A stretch of 14,296 nt of DNA, taken from assembly GCA_964414425.1 (NCBI GenBank), contig CAYPWL010000061.1, positions 1-14,296 of the forward strand. The letters run 5' to 3'. Below, in pieces: positions 1 through 8,073 of the stretch. Both the position numbers and the translations under genes were made by a program. The notes under the pieces were generated by a model. That model had not been told where the DNA came from and searched no databases. It saw only the letters and a program-made list of their open reading frames with translations. Positions within the stretch are counted from its first letter, which is position 1. Each line of letters starts with the position of its first letter. This stretch comes from GYS-P2D sp964414425. GTDB taxonomy: Bacteria; Bacteroidota; Bacteroidia; Chitinophagales; Saprospiraceae.

Positions 1-126
1 TCAACATTCTCCTATGACCTCCTATCAAATATTCAATGTAACTTAAGTGCGCTATCCAGTAAATTAAATCTTAACTTAACCGAGCGGTAAGATTGCCGCA
101 CTGTACCAAAATAAAATACGATCTAT
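1..126 (+). other. Leader upstream of the glycogen operon
   Basis: No coding sequence is visible. The heptamer CTCCTAT occurs at 9-15 and again at 19-25, exactly one helical turn apart. TAAGATTG at 88-95 differs by one base from the Bacteroidota -7 box TAnnTTTG and would be the best promoter candidate for the operon, but no convincing -33 TTG sits 19-21 bp upstream. An in-frame TAA at 112-114 closes the glgB frame on its upstream side. The upstream neighbour is outside the window. Confidence 0.35.
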
Positions 127-2040
127 TTGAGTAATCTCACTATCCCTTACAGCCGATTTTCAGAATTTGATATCTACCTATTCAAATCTGGAAAGCACTT
201 GAGGTTATATGAGAAATTTGGCTCACACCAGATGGAAGTCGATGGCCAGGAAGGCACCTATTTTGCGGTCTATGCTCCTGCAGCTCGAGAGGTACAAGTC
301 ATAGGCAACTTCAATTCTTGGGATGGTAGTGCTCATAGACTCCATGTAAGATGGGATTCGTCAGGAATCTGGGAAGGATTCATACCCAACGTAAGTCGTG
401 GAGAGCTCTATAAGTATCGGATATACTCAACGGCTGACGATCTTGTGAGAGAAAAGTCTGACCCCTACTCGTTCTACTATGAGATCGCCCCTAAGACTAG
501 TGGTATAACATGGGACACCTACTATGAGTGGTCCGATCAACAGTGGATGAATGAGCGCAGTAAAACAGACCATTACGCTAGCGCTATGTCCATATATGAG
601 TTACATCTCGGTAGCTGGATGAAAGATCATCAAGAAGGGAGGTCTCTGCACTATAGTGAGCTCGCTGACAAGATGGTCGACTATATCACTCATATGGGAT
701 ATACCCATGTGGAGTTACTACCAGTTACAGAACATCCCTATTATCCATCATGGGGCTATCTAAGTACAGGGTTTTATGCCCCTACAAGTCGGTATGGCAG
801 CCCGCAAGACTTCATGTATCTAATCGACCGACTGCACCAAGCCGGTATTGGAATAATCTTGGATTGGGTGCCAGCACACTTTCCGTCGGATACGGCATTC
901 TTAGCAGATTTTGATGGGACTAAAGTATATGAGCACCCAAACCCTAAAAAAGGATATCATCCAGACTGGAATAGCCTCATCTTCAATTTTGAAAGGCCCG
1001 AGGTATGTAGCTTTTTGCTATCCAGTGCTAACTTTTGGCTGGATAGATATCATATTGACGGCCTTAGAGTCGATGCTGTCGCAAGCATGCTCTATCTCGA
1101 CTACAGTCGTAACGAGGGCGAGTGGGAACCTAATGAATATGGTGGCAACCACAACTTAGCAGCTGTTGAATTTCTAAAAAACTTAAACTTCCATTGTTAT
1201 CAAGAGCACCCTGGTGTGACCGTCATGGCAGAGGAGTCAACATCATATAGCGGTGTCACAGCACCCGTCGATCAAGGAGGGTTAGGTTTTGGTTTTAAAT
1301 GGATGATGGGTTGGATGAATGATACCCTGAGGTATTTTGAAAGAGATCCGATCTATCGCCAGCATCACCAGTCCGAGCTTAGTTTTAGCATGATCTATGC
1401 GTACTCAGAGAGTTATGTCTTACCTCTATCTCATGATGAGGTCGTGCACGGCAAAAAATCAATGATCTACAAAATGCCCGGAGATGAATGGCAACAATTT
1501 GCCAATCTAAGGCTGCTCTATGCCTATATGTATACCCATCCTGGACACAAGCTGCTATTCATGGGCAATGATTTTGCCATGACTAATGAATGGAATGTAA
1601 ATCATGAACTCTCCTGGCACTTACTCGATCATGCCCCTCATCAGGGCGTACAAAATTTGGTGCGGGATCTTAATAACATCTTAAAAAGCGAACCCGCACT
1701 AAATGAAAAGAATTTTGATGGAAGCGGATTCAGATGGATTGATCATCAAGATAGTAGAAACTCGGTATTAGTTTATGCAAGATTTGGCGTCGCCGACACC
1801 ATGGTCATTGCATGTAATTTCACACCAAACACACTGACTAACTATCGCATCGGCGTACCAGAATCCGGCAGCTATGTTGAACTTCTCAATTCTGACCATA
1901 GCAAATACCAAGGTTCGGGGCGGGTAAATGCGGATCGGCTAAACACAGACAATATATCAGCGCACGGTTTAGACCAATCGATATCAATAACAATCCCTCC
2001 GCTCGGAGCGACCATCTTAAAATTTGAAAATAACCCGTGA
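127..2040 (+). CDS. glgB: 1,4-alpha-glucan (glycogen) branching enzyme, GH13
   Basis: GlgB cuts an alpha-1,4 glucan chain and rejoins the fragment through an alpha-1,6 bond, giving glycogen its branches; it acts in the cytoplasm. The N-terminal CBM48 module spans about residues 40-110 (GTYFAVYAP to YKYRI). The GH13 barrel follows, with region I DWVPAHF (246-252), region II DGLRVD (Arg314, nucleophile Asp316), region III AEEST (acid/base Glu369) and region IV LSHDEV (434-439, Asp437). A C-terminal beta domain follows from about 540. At 637 residues it has one CBM48, shorter than the 728-residue E. coli enzyme. The start is TTG: an in-frame stop lies 15 bp upstream, and residues before the first internal Met (36), such as EFDIYLF, look family-conserved, so TTG is preferred. 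The stop overlaps the glgA start. First gene of the operon. Confidence 0.96.
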   Translation: MSNLTIPYSRFSEFDIYLFKSGKHLRLYEKFGSHQMEVDGQEGTYFAVYAPAAREVQVIGNFNSWDGSAHRLHVRWDSSGIWEGFIPNVSRGELYKYRIYSTADDLVREKSDPYSFYYEIAPKTSGITWDTYYEWSDQQWMNERSKTDHYASAMSIYELHLGSWMKDHQEGRSLHYSELADKMVDYITHMGYTHVELLPVTEHPYYPSWGYLSTGFYAPTSRYGSPQDFMYLIDRLHQAGIGIILDWVPAHFPSDTAFLADFDGTKVYEHPNPKKGYHPDWNSLIFNFERPEVCSFLLSSANFWLDRYHIDGLRVDAVASMLYLDYSRNEGEWEPNEYGGNHNLAAVEFLKNLNFHCYQEHPGVTVMAEESTSYSGVTAPVDQGGLGFGFKWMMGWMNDTLRYFERDPIYRQHHQSELSFSMIYAYSESYVLPLSHDEVVHGKKSMIYKMPGDEWQQFANLRLLYAYMYTHPGHKLLFMGNDFAMTNEWNVNHELSWHLLDHAPHQGVQNLVRDLNNILKSEPALNEKNFDGSGFRWIDHQDSRNSVLVYARFGVADTMVIACNFTPNTLTNYRIGVPESGSYVELLNSDHSKYQGSGRVNADRLNTDNISAHGLDQSISITIPPLGATILKFENNP

Positions 2041-3467
2041 AAAAAGTCCTCCACATATCAACAGAGTGCTATCCTGTCGCCAAGGCTGGCGGCATGGCTG
2101 ATGTAGTAGGTGCACTGCCACTCTATCAGAAGAAGCTTGGTTGGGAGCCTTCGGTGATCATACCTCGATATGACCTCAAATGGTATCAAGATAAAACCTT
2201 CAAGGAAGTCTACTCAGACACCTTGACGATGGAGGGGCAGCAATACGACTTCAGTATAGTTCAATGCATCGATCATAACATAGACTATCACTTATACTTA
2301 GTAGATCTCCCTGAGCTCTTCATGCGTGATTCGATCTATCTCAATGACGAGGGTTACGGATTTCATGATGAGCCCGAACGAAATATGGGCTTCCAACGAG
2401 CGACATTACAGTGGTTGAGTAATACAAAAGAAGCGTTTGACTTATTGCACTGCCATGATCATCAGACCGGGTTTATCCCATTTATGATCCAACATGGCAC
2501 AGAATACAAACGTCTTAGCAAAACCCCTACAGTCTATACCGTACATAATGCAGCTTATAATAGCCGCTACCCCTGGGAGCGCAAGACATTATTACCCAAG
2601 TTTAAAGAAGCTCTGATTCCCTCTATTGATTGGGACAACTGCTTTGATGCGGTGGCCTCTGCTATGCGGTATGCCGCTCATGTCAATACGGTATCTCCAT
2701 CATATCTCACTGAGCTCTTGGCATCTATGAAACCTCTAAAAATCATCTATGGTTTGGAGCCTGATAAGTTCTCAGGCATCCTCAACGGGATAGATGCGCA
2801 GACATGGGATCCAAAAAAGGATGAGCGTATCCCGCATAAGTTAGGTAGGTCCTGGGATACCTTTAAAAATAAGAACAAGAGTGCATTGCTCTCGACACTC
2901 TACCGCGCAGAAGACATCCCTATGATCAGTTTCATTGGGAGGTTCGCCCATCAGAAGGGAGCCGATCTCCTGCGCCCTGTCATAGAACAAATTCTTACCA
3001 GATTTGGATTCGTAAATTTTTTCATCCTGGGCTCTGGTGACAGACATTTAGAACACAGCATACAAGGGTTAAGAGACCGGCACCCCGAGCGTGTCGGATG
3101 CTATATCGGTTATAATGAGGATGTGGCACATCAAGTATATGCCGCCTCTGACTTTATATTGATGCCCTCCAGGTTTGAGCCTTGTGGTCTTAATCAGATG
3201 TTTGCGATGAGATACGGTACGATTCCAATAGCGCGAGCTACAGGAGGCCTCAAGGATACCGTGATTGATTTTGAATCTGGTGGTACTGGTATATCCTTCA
3301 CCCACGATACTCCTCATGATCTAAGCCAAGCAATCTCAAGGGCGATGTACTTGATTAAAGATAAAGACCTATTTAAGACAGTTAGAGATAAAGCCATAGC
3401 TCAGAATTACTCTTGGGAAGCCTCAACAAAAACATATATTTCAACTTATAATCGCATAACTCAATAA
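2037..3467 (+). CDS. glgA: Glycogen synthase, ADP-glucose dependent, GT5
   Basis: GlgA transfers glucose from ADP-glucose to the non-reducing end of an alpha-1,4 glucan, the elongation step of bacterial glycogen synthesis. The translation shows the N-terminal GT5 signature KAGGMADV, with Lys16 in the K-x-G-G loop that contacts the nucleotide sugar. The second GT-B domain has GRFAHQKG (Arg302, Lys307) and RFEPCGLNQ (Glu381), matching the E. coli Arg300/Lys305/Glu377 set in kind and near-identical spacing. The length of 476 residues is the family norm. The start is GTG within GTGA, so it overlaps the glgB stop by 4 bp, a classic arrangement for translational coupling. glgC starts 3 bp after its stop. 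The specificity for ADP-glucose is inferred from the family and from the adjacent glgC. Confidence 0.96.
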   Translation: MKKVLHISTECYPVAKAGGMADVVGALPLYQKKLGWEPSVIIPRYDLKWYQDKTFKEVYSDTLTMEGQQYDFSIVQCIDHNIDYHLYLVDLPELFMRDSIYLNDEGYGFHDEPERNMGFQRATLQWLSNTKEAFDLLHCHDHQTGFIPFMIQHGTEYKRLSKTPTVYTVHNAAYNSRYPWERKTLLPKFKEALIPSIDWDNCFDAVASAMRYAAHVNTVSPSYLTELLASMKPLKIIYGLEPDKFSGILNGIDAQTWDPKKDERIPHKLGRSWDTFKNKNKSALLSTLYRAEDIPMISFIGRFAHQKGADLLRPVIEQILTRFGFVNFFILGSGDRHLEHSIQGLRDRHPERVGCYIGYNEDVAHQVYAASDFILMPSRFEPCGLNQMFAMRYGTIPIARATGGLKDTVIDFESGGTGISFTHDTPHDLSQAISRAMYLIKDKDLFKTVRDKAIAQNYSWEASTKTYISTYNRITQ

Positions 3468-3470
3468 GTC

Positions 3471-4754
3471 ATGATAACTCACAACACTCTTGCAATTATA
3501 CTCGGCGGTGGCGTAGGTAGCCGGTTATATCCACTGACTAAAGATCGATCTAAGCCTGCAGTTCCTATCGCGGGAAAATTCAGATTAATAGATATACCGA
3601 TTAGTAATTGCCTTAACTCAGGCATTCGCAGGATGTTTGTCTTGACACAGTTTAACTCGACTTCACTCAATAGACACATTAAGAAGGCATACAATTTTGA
3701 CAGATTCACTAATGGATTTGTAGATATACTCGCTGCGGAGCAGACTCGCCAAAACCAAAACTGGTTTCAAGGCACTGCCGATGCTGTCAGACAGTCTGTG
3801 GCACATCTCGAGATACATGACTTCGACTATATCTTAGTATTGTCAGGGGATCAATTGTATCAGATGGATTTTGAGGAGATCCTCAGCTTTCATTGGAATA
3901 GCCAGGCAGACTTGACTGTTGCCACAATCCCAGTAGTGGCAAAAGATGCCACGTCATTCGGTATTATGAAAACTAATGCGGATGGTATTATTGAAGATTT
4001 TGTAGAAAAACCGCCAATGGAAGAGCTTTCCATGTGGAAATCTGACCTGCCAGCGAAATTTACAGACCAAGGGAAAGACTACGTGGCATCAATGGGTATC
4101 TATGTATTTACCAAAGGTGTCCTTTCACGACTTTTCGATGAGCATCCTGATGCGACAGATTTTGGAAAAGAAATTATACCTAATGCCGTAAGCAGTGGTG
4201 AGTACAAGACAGCGAGCTTCCCATTTGATGGATACTGGACAGATATTGGGAACATCTCGTCGTTTTTTGAAGCTAATCTTAAGTTGACAGAATACCTCCC
4301 AGAGTTCAATCTCTATGACAACGTCAATAACATCTATACTAACACGCGGATGTTATCCCCCACTAAGCTATTTGGGACACAGATCAACCAAGCGTTGATA
4401 TCTGAGGGCGGCATCATACACGCCAAGTCGATTAGCAATTCAATCATTGGAATCAGGTGTCGTATCGGTAAAGGAACCATCATAGAACACACCTATATCA
4501 TGGGTATCGACTTCTACCAGACCGTAGTGGAGTTAAGAACGAAACCGGGATCGGAGCTCTTGGGTGTGGGAGAGAACTGTCTCATCAAAAAAACGATCAT
4601 CGATAAGAATGCTAAGATCGGAGACAATTGTACGATCATCGGTGATGATAGCTTAGAAGATCTCACTACCGAAGACTATAGTATCAAACAAGGAATCATC
4701 ATCATCAACAAGGGGGCGCACATACCGTCGGGATCAAAAATAGGTCTGGTATAA
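3471..4754 (+). CDS. glgC: Glucose-1-phosphate adenylyltransferase
   Basis: GlgC makes ADP-glucose and pyrophosphate from ATP and glucose-1-phosphate, the committed and usually allosterically controlled step of bacterial glycogen synthesis. The nucleotidyltransferase domain begins with the LGGGVGSRLYPLT loop (11-23), then WFQGTADAVRQ (98-108), SGDQLY with Asp127 (equivalent of E. coli catalytic Asp142), FVEKP with Lys180 (glucose-1-phosphate contact, E. coli Lys195), and YWTDIG (255-260). A left-handed beta-helix domain follows from about residue 300, with hexapeptide-like repeats such as IGIRCRIGKG. Lys36 in GKFRLID matches the E. coli activator-site lysine (Lys39), so allosteric control by a glycolytic intermediate is plausible but not shown. 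The 427-residue length is normal. It is the last gene of the coupled glg unit, 3 bp from glgA, with no obvious Shine-Dalgarno. Confidence 0.96.
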   Translation: MITHNTLAIILGGGVGSRLYPLTKDRSKPAVPIAGKFRLIDIPISNCLNSGIRRMFVLTQFNSTSLNRHIKKAYNFDRFTNGFVDILAAEQTRQNQNWFQGTADAVRQSVAHLEIHDFDYILVLSGDQLYQMDFEEILSFHWNSQADLTVATIPVVAKDATSFGIMKTNADGIIEDFVEKPPMEELSMWKSDLPAKFTDQGKDYVASMGIYVFTKGVLSRLFDEHPDATDFGKEIIPNAVSSGEYKTASFPFDGYWTDIGNISSFFEANLKLTEYLPEFNLYDNVNNIYTNTRMLSPTKLFGTQINQALISEGGIIHAKSISNSIIGIRCRIGKGTIIEHTYIMGIDFYQTVVELRTKPGSELLGVGENCLIKKTIIDKNAKIGDNCTIIGDDSLEDLTTEDYSIKQGIIIINKGAHIPSGSKIGLV

Positions 4755-4792
4755 ATCATTGCACTCTAAGCTATAGGTTGTGATTTTAAGTA

Positions 4793-4800
4793 TAAGTTTG
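4793..4800 (+). promoter_or_regulatory. Predicted Bacteroidota -7 box for the GH31 gene
   Basis: TAAGTTTG matches the Bacteroidota -7 consensus TAnnTTTG exactly and lies 25 bp before the ATG, a suitable distance for a short leader. No TTG is found at the usual 19-21 bp upstream (the nearest, 4778-4780, is only 12 bp away), so the -33 half is weak. It suggests that GH31 can be transcribed independently of glgBAC. Confidence 0.45.
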
Positions 4801-4825
4801 TGCGCTAATAGACGACTGAAACATC

Positions 4826-7162
4826 ATGAGCGAAAAACTGGCTGACAAGATCATCGAACATAGTTGGGATGATGGCATATTTGAGTGTAAAACCTCCAAT
4901 AATGTACTATTCAGAATACATGTCATCTCTGAGCACATCATCAGAGTGAGATATGGGACAGAATCTTATTTTTTACCGGACTTCTCTTATGGTTTAGATC
5001 CAAGTTTTAAGGCAGGTAAAGTCGCCAGTATAATTGAGGAGACACCTAAGGAGTTTATCGTGTCTACCGCTACCGTCAAGTGTCACGTGAGCAAGGATAA
5101 TCTCAAGATATCATTTAGGAACAACAAGGGCCAAATTATCAATGAGGATGAAAAGGGGTTTCACTGGGAGGTAAGTGGGTCTACAGGCAATGACATTGTC
5201 CAGATGACTAAGTATGTGCAAAATGACGAGGTATTCTACGGACTTGGCGACAAGCCCTCAGAGATGAATCTCAAGCATAGAAGGTTTGAAAACTGGGGTA
5301 CAGACAGCTACGGATACGAGTATAATACAGACCCCCTCTACAAGAATATTCCATTTTACTATGGCCTGCATCATGGCATCGGTTATGGAATCTTCTTTGA
5401 CAATAGTTTCAGGACATTCTTTGACTTTGGCAAGGAACGAGCTAATGCCACCAGCTTTTGGAGTCATGGTGGAGAGATGAACTATTACTTCATCGCAGGA
5501 CCAGAACTGATGGATGTCGCTGAGCGATACTCATTGCTCACGGGCACACCTGATATGACTGCGATGTGGTCACTGGGCTTCCAACAGTGTAAGTGGAGCT
5601 ATTACCCCGAATCTCAAGTAAGAGAGGTCACCACCAAAATGCGTGAGCTAAACATCCCATGCGATGCGATCTATCTGGACATCGATTATATGGATGGCTT
5701 CAGATGTTTTACTTGGGACAAGAAGCGATTTCCGGATCATAAGAAGATGGTCGCAGACCTCAAAGATCAAGGATACAAGACGATGGTGATCATCGATCCA
5801 GGCATCAAGAAGGATCATAACTATTGGGTATTCAAGGAGGGCTTAGACAAGGATTTATACTGTAAGCATCCTGACGGGCCTTACGTCGAAGGCAAGGTAT
5901 GGCCAGAAGAATGCTACTTCCCCGACTACACTAAGCCTGAAGCTCGCGAATGGTGGGCAGGACTCTATAAAGGCCTCATCGAAGAAGATGGTATCGCCGG
6001 AGTGTGGAATGATATGAATGAACCTGCCATATTCGAGGTGGAGAGCAAGACTTTCAATGAGAATGTCCTGCACGATTATGAGGGATTAGGTGCATCGCAT
6101 AGTCGCGCTCATAATGTCTATGGCATGCAGATGGCACGAGCTACCTATGAGGGCGTCAAGCGATACTCTAATAACAAGAGAGGTCTTATCATCACCCGAT
6201 CAGGTTATAGCGGACTACAACGTTACTCCAGCGTCTGGACAGGAGATAATATCGCCACATGGCAGCACATATGGCTCGCTAATGTCCAGTGCCAACGCTT
6301 GGCAATTAGCGGTGTGTCCTTTGCAGGATCAGACATCGGGGGATTCATCGGACAGCCGAGTCCAGAGATGTTTGTGAGATGGATCCAACTGGGGATATTC
6401 CACTCCTTCTGCCGAGTACACTCGAGTCAAGATGATGGAGATCAAGAGCCGTGGTCTTTTGGCGAGGAGGCTTTAGACTTATTTAGAGAAGCAGTAGAGC
6501 TGAGGTATCAGATGCTACCCTATCACTATACGACCTTTTATCAAAATCACAAGTTCGGCACGCCATACTTGAGGCCGCTCACATTCGTCGATCAAGGTGA
6601 TCCACAAAATTATGGTAGAGACCACGAGTTCTTATGTGGAGACAATATACTCTCAGCGTCGATAGACCAAGAGGGCATTACCACCAAGACTGTCTACCTC
6701 CCGCAAGGCACATGGTATAACTACTGGGATGACGAGGTCAGTACTGGCAGACAATCTGTATCATGTCCATTGACTAAGAGTCAATATCCATTCTACGTAA
6801 GAGCTGGTAGTGTGCTACCTTATTATCCAATACAGCAGTATACTGATGAGATACAGATCACTGAGGTCAAGCTCTCCGTATATCATATCAAGGGCAGTCA
6901 CGAAAGCTATCTATACGAGGACGATCACGATGGATATCAATACGAGACAGGGTCATATAGGTATAGCACATTCGCCGTTACGGGTGCAACTGATAGCATA
7001 ATCATCAGACACAGCAGCGAGGGATCATTTAAGCCTGGTTATTCATTTAAGCTTGATTTACATGGTTTACCTTTTACAGCGACTAAGATGGTGGTAGATG
7101 GTCAGGAGCTCCCGCTGGATGAGATTGTTCCTAATGATTTCGACGAAATTAAAATCACGTAA
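4826..7162 (+). CDS. GH31 family alpha-glucosidase, cytoplasmic
   Basis: GH31 retaining enzymes release glucose from the non-reducing ends of alpha-glucans and maltooligosaccharides. An N-terminal beta-sandwich (about 1-240) with YGLGDKP precedes the barrel. The barrel carries YLDIDYMDG (283-291), the nucleophile motif WNDMNEP (Asp396), the acid/base motif WTGDN (Asp474), FAGSDIGGF (499-507) and FHSFCRVHSS (525-534). C-terminal beta domains follow to residue 778. All expected catalytic residues are present. There is no signal peptide or membrane segment, so it should act in the cytoplasm. It stands 71 bp behind glgC on the same strand with its own -7 box, which points to a role in intracellular glycogen or maltodextrin turnover. 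Alpha-xylosidase or another GH31 specificity cannot be excluded from motifs alone, so no gene symbol is given. Confidence 0.93.
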   Translation: MSEKLADKIIEHSWDDGIFECKTSNNVLFRIHVISEHIIRVRYGTESYFLPDFSYGLDPSFKAGKVASIIEETPKEFIVSTATVKCHVSKDNLKISFRNNKGQIINEDEKGFHWEVSGSTGNDIVQMTKYVQNDEVFYGLGDKPSEMNLKHRRFENWGTDSYGYEYNTDPLYKNIPFYYGLHHGIGYGIFFDNSFRTFFDFGKERANATSFWSHGGEMNYYFIAGPELMDVAERYSLLTGTPDMTAMWSLGFQQCKWSYYPESQVREVTTKMRELNIPCDAIYLDIDYMDGFRCFTWDKKRFPDHKKMVADLKDQGYKTMVIIDPGIKKDHNYWVFKEGLDKDLYCKHPDGPYVEGKVWPEECYFPDYTKPEAREWWAGLYKGLIEEDGIAGVWNDMNEPAIFEVESKTFNENVLHDYEGLGASHSRAHNVYGMQMARATYEGVKRYSNNKRGLIITRSGYSGLQRYSSVWTGDNIATWQHIWLANVQCQRLAISGVSFAGSDIGGFIGQPSPEMFVRWIQLGIFHSFCRVHSSQDDGDQEPWSFGEEALDLFREAVELRYQMLPYHYTTFYQNHKFGTPYLRPLTFVDQGDPQNYGRDHEFLCGDNILSASIDQEGITTKTVYLPQGTWYNYWDDEVSTGRQSVSCPLTKSQYPFYVRAGSVLPYYPIQQYTDEIQITEVKLSVYHIKGSHESYLYEDDHDGYQYETGSYRYSTFAVTGATDSIIIRHSSEGSFKPGYSFKLDLHGLPFTATKMVVDGQELPLDEIVPNDFDEIKIT

Positions 7163-7176
7163 TAGACATCGGACGG

Positions 7177-7296
7177 ATGATAAAAGGAGATCAATGGGTC
7201 AGTCTTTCGATCCCCAAGAATGAATCAAAGGAGTTTAATGCTGTGAAGTTTGCCCGAGGTAAGCATCGAGGACATTTTACTGATGATATCGTGTGA
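7177..7296 (+). CDS. Possible 39-residue ORF in the convergent gap
   Basis: An ATG at 7177 opens a 39-codon frame ending in TGA at 7294-7296, between the ends of the GH31 and rhomboid genes. The product would be small and basic, begin MIKGDQWVS and end HFTDDIV, with no signal peptide or membrane segment. It starts 14 bp after the GH31 stop and could be co-transcribed with it. I do not recognise it. Short open frames of this size arise by chance, so it may equally be untranslated 3' sequence. Confidence 0.2.
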   Translation: MIKGDQWVSLSIPKNESKEFNAVKFARGKHRGHFTDDIV

Positions 7297-7338
7297 TTGC
7301 AGATGAGTGACTGGATCGAGTGCCCAAAAGGACTCGCT

Positions 7339-8058
7339 CTAAGAATTATCCGAAGTCCATATGTCAGAGATGTCATCTTCTAACTGTGCTCTTCTACGTT
7401 CTTCTCTCGTCATCTCAAAGGCATCTCTATCTAAAAAATATTGCGTGTCTGCATCTCCATCGTTAGCCCAAGAGGGTTCACGGTCTTCCTCATCCGACTC
7501 ACGGATGTCTCTATACCAGAATGCCACTATTATGCCTACAAAAGCACCAAAAAGGTGACTCTCCCAAGAGATGCCTTTTTGATTGGGTAACACGCCTAAT
7601 GCGTACCCACTATATAGTATAGTTACGATAAGCGCTAATACGATAGACTTAATGTTACGCCTAAACAGGCCCGACCAAAAAACAAAAGACACTAAGCCAT
7701 AGACTACCCCACTCGCCCCTATGTGAGACACATAAGATCTTGAAAATAACCACACCGCTGTTCCGGTCATCACATAGATCAAGAGTATACTCTGATAAGC
7801 AACTTTACGATAGAAGACGATGATCATAGTGCTCAAGACGAATAAAGGGACACTATTAGACATCAAATGCTGGATGCTGCCGTGAATAAATGGTGCCGTA
7901 AAAATTCCCTTGACCCCAGACCAATCTCTGGCAATCACACCATATGAGCTTAAGTTCAGATTAAATGTCAACTTGAGGATGTGCACTACCCATAGGATCA
8001 GCACCAGGTATATCGGCACGATCACTAATGATATTATTTTTTTATATGCAGTGCTCAT
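7339..8058 (-). CDS. Rhomboid family intramembrane serine protease
   Basis: Rhomboids cleave transmembrane substrates within the membrane using a Ser-His dyad. The 239-residue product shows about six hydrophobic segments (roughly 8-30, 68-86, 88-106, 112-131, 136-154, 165-183). The HxxxxHLMSN motif (His59, His64, Asn68) precedes the catalytic GASG loop with Ser116, and His168 in SWESHLFG completes the dyad, so it is predicted to be active. After the last membrane segment comes a charged tail of about 57 residues (183-239), rich in Asp, Glu and Arg, with no hydrophobic stretch. The gene starts 15 bp after the stop of the 220-residue gene on the same strand and is probably in one operon with it. 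It converges with the GH31 gene. The substrate is unknown. Confidence 0.92.
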   Translation of the reverse strand: MSTAYKKIISLVIVPIYLVLILWVVHILKLTFNLNLSSYGVIARDWSGVKGIFTAPFIHGSIQHLMSNSVPLFVLSTMIIVFYRKVAYQSILLIYVMTGTAVWLFSRSYVSHIGASGVVYGLVSFVFWSGLFRRNIKSIVLALIVTILYSGYALGVLPNQKGISWESHLFGAFVGIIVAFWYRDIRESDEEDREPSWANDGDADTQYFLDRDAFEMTREERRRAQLEDDISDIWTSDNS

Positions 8059-8073
8059 TTATAGTTGTCAGAC

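Noticed and set aside
911..1159. 82-codon plus-strand frame inside glgB
   Set aside because: It is a shadow of the GH13 core, which carries the catalytic motifs in the other frame.
5258..5480. Open frames on both strands inside the GH31 gene
   Set aside because: They overlap a conserved, full-length GH31 protein in other frames and have no promoter or start context.
7317..7336. CGAGT...ACTCG inverted repeat at the rhomboid 3' end as a bidirectional terminator
   Set aside because: The stem is short with a bulge and lacks a T-run on either strand.
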